This document shows, piece by piece, positions 1-5,435 of a DNA stretch of 22,354 nt (position 1 is its first letter; the number at the start of each line of letters is the position of its first letter). Source of the stretch: Bacteroidales bacterium UBA6229 (lineage in GTDB: Bacteria; Bacteroidota; Bacteroidia; Bacteroidales; F082); NCBI GenBank assembly GCA_002440975.1, contig DJWN01000082.1:1-22354 (forward strand), in the 5' to 3' direction. The position numbers were made by a program, and so were the translations under genes. Under the pieces are notes generated by a model, which was given only the letters and a program-made list of their open reading frames with translations, ran no database searches and was not told where the DNA came from.

Positions 1-8
1 TTAGACCT

Positions 9-115
9 TTTTTTATACAATAGCCCGAACCTCCCGACGATACTATCGGGACAGGCTCTTCAGGGTTCTTTTATTTGGCTAAGGATTCCAAAAAAACTTT
101 GCCAGAACCCATTCA
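9..115 (+). repeat. Long repeat copy A1 with nested hairpin
   Basis: This is an imperfect direct repeat of 302-405. Shared blocks include ACAATAGCC, GAACC, TCCCGACGATACTATCGGGA, CTCTTCAGGGTTCTTTT and a weaker tail ATTCC...GCCAGAA. An outer stem GAACC (27-31)/GGTTC (64-68) encloses an inner perfect stem TCCCGA (32-37)/TCGGGA (46-51). The remaining loop is CTTCA next to the right arm. It looks like an intergenic REP- or MITE-like element; no transposase or terminal target duplication is visible. Confidence 0.75.
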
Positions 116-205
116 AAGTATTTATTTTGAGTACAGATTATGGGTTAAATTTTGCCGTATTTCTCAACTGTGCATCTAAGTTCATCAAGTCATTTTAATT
201 GAATT

Positions 206-244
206 CAACCCCTATCGGCTACTGAATTTAGGCAGAATGAGTTG
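206..244 (+). repeat. Degenerate repeat copy B0
   Basis: CAACCC (206-211) and AGAAT-GAGTTG (234-244) match the ends of the tandem units at 505-892, with one mismatch in the right arm. The 22 nt between them (212-233) sit exactly where other units carry an inserted hairpin, but here they do not form a clear stem. It is probably an old or decayed copy of the same family. Confidence 0.5.
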
Positions 245-261
245 AGTTATCAATTAATTCT

Positions 262-290
262 ATAGCAAAACCCCTTCAGGGTTTATGATT
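262..290 (-). repeat. Short hairpin copy A2
   Basis: AAACCC (268-273), loop CTTCA, GGGTTT (279-284) forms a simple 6-bp hairpin, preceded by TATAGC. It has the same arm-loop-arm plan and the same CTTCA loop as A1 and A3 but no nested insert. Read on the minus strand it matches the plan of the tandem units (GGGTTG followed by GCTATTG), so A- and B-type copies look like one family in opposite orientation. Confidence 0.55.
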
Positions 291-301
291 TCAATGAACA
301 C

Positions 302-405
302 CCTTTTTGGTACAATAGCCAGAACCTCCCGACGATACTATCGGGACATGCTCTTCAGGGTTCTTTTGTTTGCGTAAATATTCCCTGGCAAAACCATGTC
401 AGAAT
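302..405 (+). repeat. Long repeat copy A3 with nested hairpin
   Basis: This is the second long copy of the 9-115 element. The outer stem is GAACC (322-326)/GGTTC (359-363) and the inner stem is TCCCGA (327-332)/TCGGGA (341-346). The flanks TACAATAGCC and TTCTTTT are conserved with A1, and the similarity continues weakly to about 405. Confidence 0.75.
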
Positions 406-510
406 TGATCCAATGCAGCTTGTTAGTTCAGGCAGGCATTTAGAATAGCTTCGATGCTGATTCGGTTGTGTCCTTGAAACATGTAAATGATGGAGATGTT
501 TCACCAACCC

Positions 511-556
511 CTGCCTGCCTTTAGCAGATAAACTTAGTGTATTCAGCCAGGCAGGC
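511..556 (+). repeat. Hairpin inserted in array unit 1
   Basis: 46 nt lie precisely between CAACCC and AGAAT of the first array unit. CTGCCTGCC (511-519) pairs with GGCAGGCAG (550-558, sharing the AG of the loop), giving a 9-bp stem with a loop of about 30 nt. The same element occurs at 666-714 at the same position of the third unit. A half-copy, TCAGGCAGGC, is at 428-437. Confidence 0.75.
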
Positions 557-665
557 AGAATGGGTTATACTATTGTAGTAATTAAATGAAGGAGAATCCC
601 CATCAACCCAGAATGGGTTGAGCTTTTGTAGCAATAAACACATGAAAGCGAAATTTCAGCAACCC

Positions 666-714
666 TGCCTGCCTTTAGCAGATAAACTTAGTGTAGTCAG
701 TCAGTCAGGCAGGC
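666..714 (+). repeat. Hairpin inserted in array unit 3
   Basis: 49 nt lie between CAACCC (660-665) and AGAAT (715-719). TGCCTGCC (666-673) pairs with GGCAGGCA (708-715). The loop shares TTTAGCAGATAAACTTAGTG with the 511-556 copy and then differs by short GTCA repeats, so the two inserts are homologous but not identical. Confidence 0.75.
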
Positions 715-1026
715 AGAATGGGTTGCGCTTTTGTAGCAATAAACACATGAAAGGGAGAAATTTCACCAACCCAGACAGGGTTGCGCTCTTGTAGTAATAA
801 GTTATTGAAAGAGCATATTCACCAACCCAGAATGGGTTGTGCTATTGTAGCAATTAAATGAAAGAGAATCCCCATCAACCCAGAATGGGTTGTGCTTTAG
901 AGAAATACCAATCAACAGACATTTCATTCACGAAGCGGGTTGTGAAAAATTTAATACAATCTGAATCATTACAGACGCTAAAATTTACTTTTATCCCAGG
1001 CCGTAATGATTCAGATTTACAGAATA

Positions 1027-1422
1027 TTAGTTTGAACTCTGTGAACATTGGTCGTAAGAGGTGTATTCGCTGTCTGGTGCTGTCGCTTCAAAGGAAACTT
1101 TTATAAAACCATTAGTAACATTTCCTACAGCTCCTGCTTCCATCTTCTTTTGTGAGCTGAGGGTTACGGTGAAATTCTGTGGCACTTCGGGATTTTGCAT
1201 TTCCACCTTGCCGGTTTCATCATAGTAGTAAAAACTAGTGACCGTATAATCACCATCCACCTCAAGCTTGTAGGTTACATTGATACTTTCTTCAGTAAAT
1301 TCGGTAGAACTAGTCTTTAAGTTGCAGGACATCGGACTGACTTTATCATCTTTTTTACAAGATGAAAAGGACAAAATCATCAGAAAAATGCTACTCAGCA
1401 GGATTTTTGTAATTATTCTCAT
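1027..1422 (-). CDS. Small predicted lipoprotein, function unknown
   Basis: 131 residues. The N-terminus is a signal sequence: basic residues, a hydrophobic stretch at about 7-19, then Ser-Ser-Cys22 as a likely lipobox. The residues after Cys22 are KKDD, a charged tail of the kind that acts as a surface-export signal for Bacteroidota lipoproteins, so surface exposure is possible. The remainder is Ser/Thr-rich with beta-type alternation, suggesting a small beta-sandwich domain; I do not recognise a family. The ATG at 1420-1422 is used and there is no clear Shine-Dalgarno. It appears to be a single-gene unit, with its 3' end about 130 nt from the repeat array. It could simply be a lineage-specific protein; that it is coding is supported by the signal peptide. 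Confidence 0.65.
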   Translation of the reverse strand: MRIITKILLSSIFLMILSFSSCKKDDKVSPMSCNLKTSSTEFTEESINVTYKLEVDGDYTVTSFYYYDETGKVEMQNPEVPQNFTVTLSSQKKMEAGAVGNVTNGFIKVSFEATAPDSEYTSYDQCSQSSN

Positions 1423-1645
1423 TGTTGTTGATTTTGGTTAATAAAAAGTGATTCATGTGTCAAAAAAATTTTGACTTTTCAATAATGTAACGAATGTGCG
1501 TACCTTGTCCGGCCAAAACACCTTCGTCCCAAACCTTTAGTACCGTATCTTTTATTTTGTTGTTTTTTTTGGCATAATATTTTTAACGACTTTCTGCATC
1601 TCCCTATTGATAAGCATTACAGAAGAAAATAATTTTCACCAACTT
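1423..1645. other. Intergenic gap with AT-rich hairpin
   Basis: This is the gap between the lipoprotein start and the thioesterase stop. It holds a perfect inverted repeat GTCAAAA (1459-1465), AAA, TTTTGAC (1469-1475), which is about 37 nt upstream of the lipoprotein ATG and could be an operator or structured leader. I see no exact TAnnTTTG box. No gene is evident. Confidence 0.4.
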
Positions 1646-1972
1646 TTAAAAACCTGTTTGGTTCTGGCTTGTCCAGGTTAGGTTAAACACCAGTTTTCGG
1701 TCAATTACCTTGATCAGTTCGCTTTCACAAACAACCGTATTTCCTATTTTACTTGCTTTAAGATGCTTCATGTCAACAGCATAACCTACTGTGGTGAGCT
1801 GGTCAGGGAGCTGTTGTTGTATGCTTGTATGTGCAGTCAATTCCATCAAGGCGATCATAGCAGGAGTGGCCAATACAGGCACCAGTCCTGATCCATAAGG
1901 CACCGCGGTATCTTTCTGTGATACAATTAATTGTTGTTTTCCTTTGGTATGTGGTATTAAATTGATATGCAT
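1646..1972 (-). CDS. FlK-like hotdog-fold thioesterase, short C-terminus
   Basis: 108 residues resembling the fluoroacetyl-CoA thioesterase (FlK) family of hotdog-fold acyl-CoA thioesterases, which hydrolyse small acyl-CoA esters in the cytoplasm. The family signature is visible: VLATPAMIALMELTAH, with Thr36 and Glu44 in the catalytic Thr/Glu positions, then TTVGYAVDMKHL with His70 in the catalytic His position. The C-terminus stops at about the final strand, some 20 residues earlier than I expect for the family, and lacks the usual Gly-rich final strand. Its ATG is 2 nt after the osmC stop, so the two are translationally coupled in one operon. The physiological substrate cannot be read from the sequence; a general housekeeping thioesterase is more likely than true fluoroacetate resistance. 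Confidence 0.75.
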   Translation of the reverse strand: MHINLIPHTKGKQQLIVSQKDTAVPYGSGLVPVLATPAMIALMELTAHTSIQQQLPDQLTTVGYAVDMKHLKASKIGNTVVCESELIKVIDRKLVFNLTWTSQNQTGF

Positions 1973-1974
1973 AC

Positions 1975-2382
1975 CTAATCAATAAATACCAATTCAATAT
2001 TTTGCTTTAAATCGGGATGCAGACTTAGCGCAACCGGACAGCTTTGCGAAATCTTTGTCAGAATCTTTTTCTGTTTATCGGTGTAGCGATGTTCCGGGAA
2101 AAGCAAGCGGATCTGTACCTCGGAAATCCTTCTCGGGTTGGCTGCCATAATTTTGGTTACTTCGGCCTGAGTGCCCTCTATCGTAAAACCATGCTCACGT
2201 GCTGCGATACCCATAATGGTTAGCATACAACTTCCAAGTGCTGTGGCTACTAAATCGGTTGGCGAAAACACTTCTCCCCGTCCCTGATTATCAACAGGTG
2301 CATCGGTAAGCACTTTTGTTCCGGATTGCAGGTGGGTCATCTCGGTTCGTAAGTCGCCGGTATAGTGGATTTTTGATGTCAT
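1975..2382 (-). CDS. OsmC/Ohr-family protein
   Basis: 135 residues of the OsmC-like family, thiol peroxidases that reduce organic hydroperoxides and whose members form intertwined dimers. Two conserved cysteines are present in their usual contexts: Cys52 in ALGSCM and Cys115 in SCPVALSLHP. The length fits the shorter YhfA-like branch rather than Ohr proper. It is the first gene of an operon with the downstream thioesterase. A TACATTTG box 18 nt upstream of the ATG is the likely promoter -7 element. The peroxidase role is inferred from the paired cysteines; some members of this branch have no demonstrated peroxidase activity. Confidence 0.85.
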   Translation of the reverse strand: MTSKIHYTGDLRTEMTHLQSGTKVLTDAPVDNQGRGEVFSPTDLVATALGSCMLTIMGIAAREHGFTIEGTQAEVTKIMAANPRRISEVQIRLLFPEHRYTDKQKKILTKISQSCPVALSLHPDLKQNIELVFID

Positions 2383-2399
2383 TCTTTGTTGTTAGCGAG

Positions 2400-2407
2400 C
2401 AAATGTA
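2400..2407 (-). promoter_or_regulatory. Promoter -7 box of osmC operon
   Basis: Reads TACATTTG on the minus strand, an exact match to the Bacteroidota TAnnTTTG consensus, 18 nt before the osmC ATG. The -33 region is T-rich without a clear TTTG. The implied leader is only about 10 nt. Confidence 0.6.
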
Positions 2408-2429
2408 GCAAAATAATAGTATGGTAATG

Positions 2430-2460
2430 AAAAAAGCCTCCCGATATCACATCGGAAGGC
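2430..2460 (-). terminator. Intrinsic terminator of the Lys/Cys-rich protein gene
   Basis: On the minus strand GCCTTCCGAT, loop GTGAT, ATCGGGAGGC, followed at once by TTTTTT. The stem is 10 positions with one mismatch. It lies 36 nt after the stop of the small secreted protein and just upstream of the osmC promoter, insulating the two units. Confidence 0.9.
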
Positions 2461-2495
2461 CCAAACCAAATTAAAACAAAACGTTGGGATTAGGA

Positions 2496-2735
2496 TTATT
2501 TCTTTTCAGCCTTTTTATCATCTCCACAGGCTTCTTTTTTTGCTTTTGTATCGCAGCATGAAGATTTTGCATCTTTGCAGCTGGAATCTTTAGTCTTTTT
2601 CTTTTTGTCGTCTTTTTTGTTTCCGTCCTGATTAAGGGCTATTTCAGCATTATTTGAGGCAACAACAGTTTGTATTCCAGCAGTTCCAAAGGCAAAAAAT
2701 GCAACGAAAGAGAGAATTAAAGCGGTTTTTTTCAT
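2496..2735 (-). CDS. Small secreted Lys/Cys-rich protein
   Basis: 79 residues from the ATG at 2733-2735. A longer GTG-initiated frame exists, but the ATG gives a proper signal peptide (MKKTALILSFVAFFAFGTAG...) and lies downstream of the promoter box. After cleavage the mature part is about 55 residues, very rich in Lys and Asp, with five cysteines in SSCKDAKSSCCDTKAKKEAC. No lipobox. The composition suggests a disordered, possibly metal-binding or thiol-reactive periplasmic peptide; I do not recognise a family. It is divergent from the two-component system, with a direct-repeat array just upstream of its promoter, so it is a good candidate target of that regulator. A dedicated terminator follows it. 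Confidence 0.75.
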   Translation of the reverse strand: MKKTALILSFVAFFAFGTAGIQTVVASNNAEIALNQDGNKKDDKKKKTKDSSCKDAKSSCCDTKAKKEACGDDKKAEKK

Positions 2736-2764
2736 ATCAGTATTTTTTTGGATTTTAACTAGAG

Positions 2765-2772
2765 CAAATGTA
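2765..2772 (-). promoter_or_regulatory. Promoter -7 box of the Lys/Cys-rich protein gene
   Basis: Reads TACATTTG on the minus strand, an exact TAnnTTTG match about 30 nt upstream of the ATG. The -33 position falls at the edge of the TGTTAA repeat array and lacks TTTG, as is common for activator-dependent promoters. Confidence 0.6.
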
Positions 2773-2793
2773 CGTTTGCAGAGAGGCACTGCT

Positions 2794-2831
2794 TGTTAAG
2801 CGGCTGTTAATAACTGTTAATGAAATGTTAA
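2794..2831. promoter_or_regulatory. Four TGTTAA direct repeats at 10-11 bp spacing
   Basis: TGTTAA occurs at 2794, 2805, 2815 and 2826 (steps 11, 10, 11), so every copy lies on the same helix face. The array abuts the -33 region of the minus-strand promoter at 2765-2772 and lies about 70 nt upstream of the sensor kinase promoter. OmpR/PhoB-class response regulators bind direct repeats of this spacing, and such a regulator is encoded at 4220. Binding by that protein is an inference. Confidence 0.65.
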
Positions 2832-2898
2832 ACTGTGAGTTTTATTGGCTTAGAGCTCTGCTAAAGATGAAATTTATTTCATTATGAACATTTTAGTT

Positions 2899-2906
2899 TA
2901 AGTTTG
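2899..2906 (+). promoter_or_regulatory. Promoter -7 box of the sensor kinase operon
   Basis: TAAGTTTG matches TAnnTTTG exactly and lies 27 nt before the kinase ATG. No convincing -33 TTTG is seen. Confidence 0.5.
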
Positions 2907-2933
2907 CTTTGGATTTCGCTCTGGTTTTGAATT

Positions 2934-4223
2934 ATGAATATAAGACTTTTTAACACCATTATCATACTGGCTTTTGTGGCATTGCTTGGCGTTGTTGTGA
3001 TGCAGGTGTATTGGATGCGTAATGCTATTGAGCTTAAAGAAGAACAGTTTGATAACAGCGTGCGTATCGCTATGAAATCTGTTTTGAACAGGTTGCTGGA
3101 AGATCAAACTGATTCGGCTATCAAACAGCTGAATTCAATCCACCCTTGTCTGAATGAGAAAACAGAGGTTTCCGATGTAATTTCACCAAAGGTGCTCGAT
3201 TCGCTGATCAAGGCAGAGATGCAGTGCATGCGTGTGGGCGATGCTTATGAATATATGATTTACAACCGAGGCAATCAACGTTTGGTGATGGGAAATGCCA
3301 GGCTGTATGTTGATGAGCTTTATATATCGGAACATCAGCAAAGTATTGAGGCTTTGTTTAGCCCAGGCGATTATTATTTCAGCATGTATTTTCCGCGCAA
3401 ATCACAGCAGCTATTTTTTCAACTGTCAGTTTGGATGTTGCTGTCGGCTTTGTTTCTGCTTGCGGTGATAATTGGTTTTTGGTACACCGTGAATACAGCG
3501 ATTAAACAGAAGAAAATCTCAGAGATGAAGAATGATTTCATCAACAATCTGACGCATGAGTTTAAAACTCCGATGGCAACCATCAACCTGGCTTCCGAAA
3601 TGTTATCAAAACCTATGGTGCTTCAGAATCTGGATAAAGTCCAGTCGTATGCGCGGGTGATTCATCACGAGAATGAGCGACTACAGCATCAGGTTGAGCA
3701 AATATTGCAGATCGCGCTACTCGACAGAAATGAAATACAACTGCAGCCAAATCATTTTAATATGGGTGAGCTACTTGCTGATTTGATAGAAGGATTTAAC
3801 ATCAGAGCCGAAGATGTGGGTGGAAAAATTACTTTGAAATCGCCGGGCAATGAGGTTTATATAAAAGGTGATCGTTTGCATCTGGCTCAGTTGTTTTCGA
3901 ACCTGATTGATAATGCCCTGAAATACAATGATAAGATTCCTCAGATTCAAATTGAGCTTAGCAGGGATGAGGAAAATGTACGGGTGGCAGTAATTGACAA
4001 CGGAATCGGTATTTCGGCAACAGATATCGATTTAATCTTTAAAAATTTTTACCGGGTTCATACCGGAAATATTCATGATGTAAAAGGCTTTGGCATAGGC
4101 CTTTATTATGTTGAAAAAGTCGCAAAACTGCATGGCGGAAAAGTGCAGGTTGAAAGTGAATTGCATAAAGGTAGTACTTTTGTTGTACAACTACCTGTTG
4201 TGGGAAAAAACGCAAAACAATGA
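2934..4223 (+). CDS. RprX-like membrane sensor histidine kinase
   Basis: 429 residues. TM1 at about 7-27, a periplasmic sensor region about 28-160 with two cysteines (72 and 98), TM2 about 162-184, then directly the dimerisation/phosphoacceptor domain without a recognisable HAMP. The H-box is NNLTHEFKTP with His208 as phosphoacceptor. The N-box (LFSNLIDNALKYN), the Asp-Asn-Gly box (VIDNGIGI) and the second Gly box (GFGIGLYYV) are all intact, so the kinase should be active. The architecture and partner resemble RprX of Bacteroides. The stop overlaps the regulator start as ATGA, so the pair is translationally coupled. The signal is unknown. The two sensor-domain cysteines could form a disulfide, but that is speculation. 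Confidence 0.9.
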   Translation: MNIRLFNTIIILAFVALLGVVVMQVYWMRNAIELKEEQFDNSVRIAMKSVLNRLLEDQTDSAIKQLNSIHPCLNEKTEVSDVISPKVLDSLIKAEMQCMRVGDAYEYMIYNRGNQRLVMGNARLYVDELYISEHQQSIEALFSPGDYYFSMYFPRKSQQLFFQLSVWMLLSALFLLAVIIGFWYTVNTAIKQKKISEMKNDFINNLTHEFKTPMATINLASEMLSKPMVLQNLDKVQSYARVIHHENERLQHQVEQILQIALLDRNEIQLQPNHFNMGELLADLIEGFNIRAEDVGGKITLKSPGNEVYIKGDRLHLAQLFSNLIDNALKYNDKIPQIQIELSRDEENVRVAVIDNGIGISATDIDLIFKNFYRVHTGNIHDVKGFGIGLYYVEKVAKLHGGKVQVESELHKGSTFVVQLPVVGKNAKQ

Positions 4224-4930
4224 CAAACGCTGAACAACTCTCAATTTTATTGGTTGAGGACGATTCAAATCTAAATATGATTTTAAAGGATTTTCTAGAG
4301 TTGATGAATTATCGAGCAGTAACAGCTTCCGATGGTTTGGCGGGACTGGCAATTTTTCGAAATCAAAACATTGATCTTTGTATTTTGGATGTGATGTTGC
4401 CAAAAATGGATGGATTTACACTAGCCCAGGAAATCAGAAAGCACAACCCCAACATTCCGATTATTTTTTTAACCGCCAAGTCGCTTAAAGAAGACCGTTT
4501 GAAAGGCTTTCAGTTGGGATGCGACGATTACATTACAAAGCCCTTTAGCACGGATGAATTGCACCTTCGTATCAAAGCTATCATGCGTCGTTGCATCAAG
4601 CAATTACAGCAGCAACAAGAGGAAAAGTTTCAGCTGGGCAAGTTTCGTTTTGATGCAAAAAACCTTTTGTTGCATTCCGACTTTGGCGATCAAAAGCTTA
4701 CCCGTAAAGAGGCTGCACTGCTCAAATTGTTGTGTGAACATAAAAATCAGGTGCTCACACGCGATGAAGCCTTGCATACGATCTGGGGCGATAACGACTA
4801 TTTTATTGGTCGCAGCATGGATGTTTTTATCGTGAAACTCAGAAAATATCTGCGTGAAGATCCGAATGTCACCATCAGCAATGTGCATGGTGTTGGCTTT
4901 AAACTTGAAGTAAAAGAATCAAAAGCATAA
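4220..4930 (+). CDS. RprY-like OmpR-family response regulator
   Basis: 236 residues. The receiver domain (about 6-120) has the acidic pocket Glu13-Asp14-Asp15, phosphoacceptor Asp57 in CILDVMLPKMDG, Thr85 in FLTAKS and Lys107 in ITKPF. The C-terminal winged-helix DNA-binding domain (about 135-232) ends in the typical GVGFKLE. The receiver closely resembles RprY of Bacteroides and Porphyromonas from memory (DVMLPKMDGFTLAQEIR, PIIFLTAKSLKED). It is phosphorylated by the kinase encoded just upstream. The TGTTAA array at 2794-2831 has the spacing expected for its binding and would let it control both its own operon and the divergent secreted-protein gene. Confidence 0.92.
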   Translation: MTNAEQLSILLVEDDSNLNMILKDFLELMNYRAVTASDGLAGLAIFRNQNIDLCILDVMLPKMDGFTLAQEIRKHNPNIPIIFLTAKSLKEDRLKGFQLGCDDYITKPFSTDELHLRIKAIMRRCIKQLQQQQEEKFQLGKFRFDAKNLLLHSDFGDQKLTRKEAALLKLLCEHKNQVLTRDEALHTIWGDNDYFIGRSMDVFIVKLRKYLREDPNVTISNVHGVGFKLEVKESKA

Positions 4931-4939
4931 CTACTGAGC

Positions 4940-5350
4940 ATGACAAGAGAATCGAAAACCATGTCGGGTATCGTATTGCTTACAGTGCCAACGATTATTT
5001 TTGGCGGGAACTTCATACTCAATCTTTTATCCGGTGCCCATCAACAGTTTGAGCTCACCAGTTTTCAGGTGGGCATGTTCAGGGCAGGTCATGGTCATGC
5101 CGGGATGCTTATCATACTCGCGATAATTGCACAGATATTGGCCGATCACTGCCATTTGGGCGCGATGTGGATATGGATTGTGAGGATTGGATTCCCCTTT
5201 TCAGCAGTTTTAGTGAGTGGTGGTTTTTTTGTTGCTGCTGCAGGTTCAGGCCGCACCGAGCCCAATGCCATGATATTTATGGTTTATGTGGGTATGCTCC
5301 TGCTTGCTGCTTGTTTGGTGGTGCTTGGCATTGGTCTGCTTCGGAAGTAG
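4940..5350 (+). CDS. Four-helix inner-membrane protein, unknown function
   Basis: 136 residues with four hydrophobic segments at about 9-29, 50-68, 75-98 and 110-133. The most distinctive feature is FRAGHGHAGMLIILAII at the start of the second helix, with two histidines in GHGHAG, followed by ADHCHLG between helices 2 and 3. These His/Cys residues could bind a metal or haem, but no family is recognised. It starts 9 nt after the response regulator stop and is probably cotranscribed with the two-component genes, so it may act in the same stress response or modulate the sensor. A downstream Met at residue 8 is an alternative start. Confidence 0.75.
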   Translation: MTRESKTMSGIVLLTVPTIIFGGNFILNLLSGAHQQFELTSFQVGMFRAGHGHAGMLIILAIIAQILADHCHLGAMWIWIVRIGFPFSAVLVSGGFFVAAAGSGRTEPNAMIFMVYVGMLLLAACLVVLGIGLLRK

Positions 5351-5377
5351 TCAATTCAAATCTGGACGGATTATACA

Positions 5378-5396
5378 CTATGCTGTCATTGCATAG
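5378..5396. terminator. Weak hairpin between convergent genes
   Basis: CTATGC, loop TGTCATT, GCATAG forms a 6-bp perfect stem in the 85-nt gap between two convergent genes. It has no strong T-run on either strand. It is the only termination-like structure in the gap. Confidence 0.3.
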
Positions 5397-5435
5397 AATA
5401 GTCTTTATTATGAATGCCAAACACGCTAACAATCA

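Larger units (their letters stand above)
480..905 (+). repeat. Tandem hairpin-repeat array, six units
   Basis: Six units each begin CAACCC and close with GGGTTG or GGGTTA: 505-567, 604-620, 660-725, 767-783, 823-839 and 876-892. The plain units are CAACCC, a 5-nt loop (AGAAT or AGACA), GGGTTG. The linkers of about 36-41 nt are also conserved (TGCTWTTGTAGCAAT, then AAACACATGAAAG or ATTAAATGAAAG, then GAAATTTCAC or GAATCCCCAT). The period is 53-56 nt in plain units. Many linkers contain a second mini-palindrome, for example TGCTA-TTG-TAGCA at 840-852. Linkers repeat along with the hairpins, so these are tandem repeats, not repeat plus unique spacer. Confidence 0.85.
1..1026. other. Repeat-rich non-coding region
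   Basis: I see no credible gene in this stretch. It is made largely of copies of one hairpin-repeat family in both orientations (see the repeat entries) separated by AT-rich sequence. Open frames here run through the repeat units and have no protein-like composition or ribosome binding site. Nothing at the left edge reads as the end of a gene entering the window. Confidence 0.7.

Noticed and set aside
480..905. CRISPR array
   Set aside because: The sequence between the short palindromes is itself conserved from unit to unit, unit length varies, and no cas genes are in the window, so these are not repeat-spacer units.
858..1106. 82-residue open frame on the plus strand
   Set aside because: It begins within the last repeat unit, overlaps the 3' end of the lipoprotein gene on the other strand and has no protein-like features.
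1646..1972. Dedicated fluoroacetate-resistance gene
   Set aside because: FlK-like family members are widespread with unknown substrates; the family signature alone does not support fluoroacetyl-CoA specificity.
2736..2789. GTG start extending the Lys/Cys-rich protein by 18 residues
   Set aside because: The extension contains the promoter -7 box and would bury the signal peptide; the ATG at 2733-2735 fits better.
4191..5022. Several overlapping frames opposite the response regulator
   Set aside because: They are shadows of the strongly supported response regulator and membrane protein frames and have no domain features.
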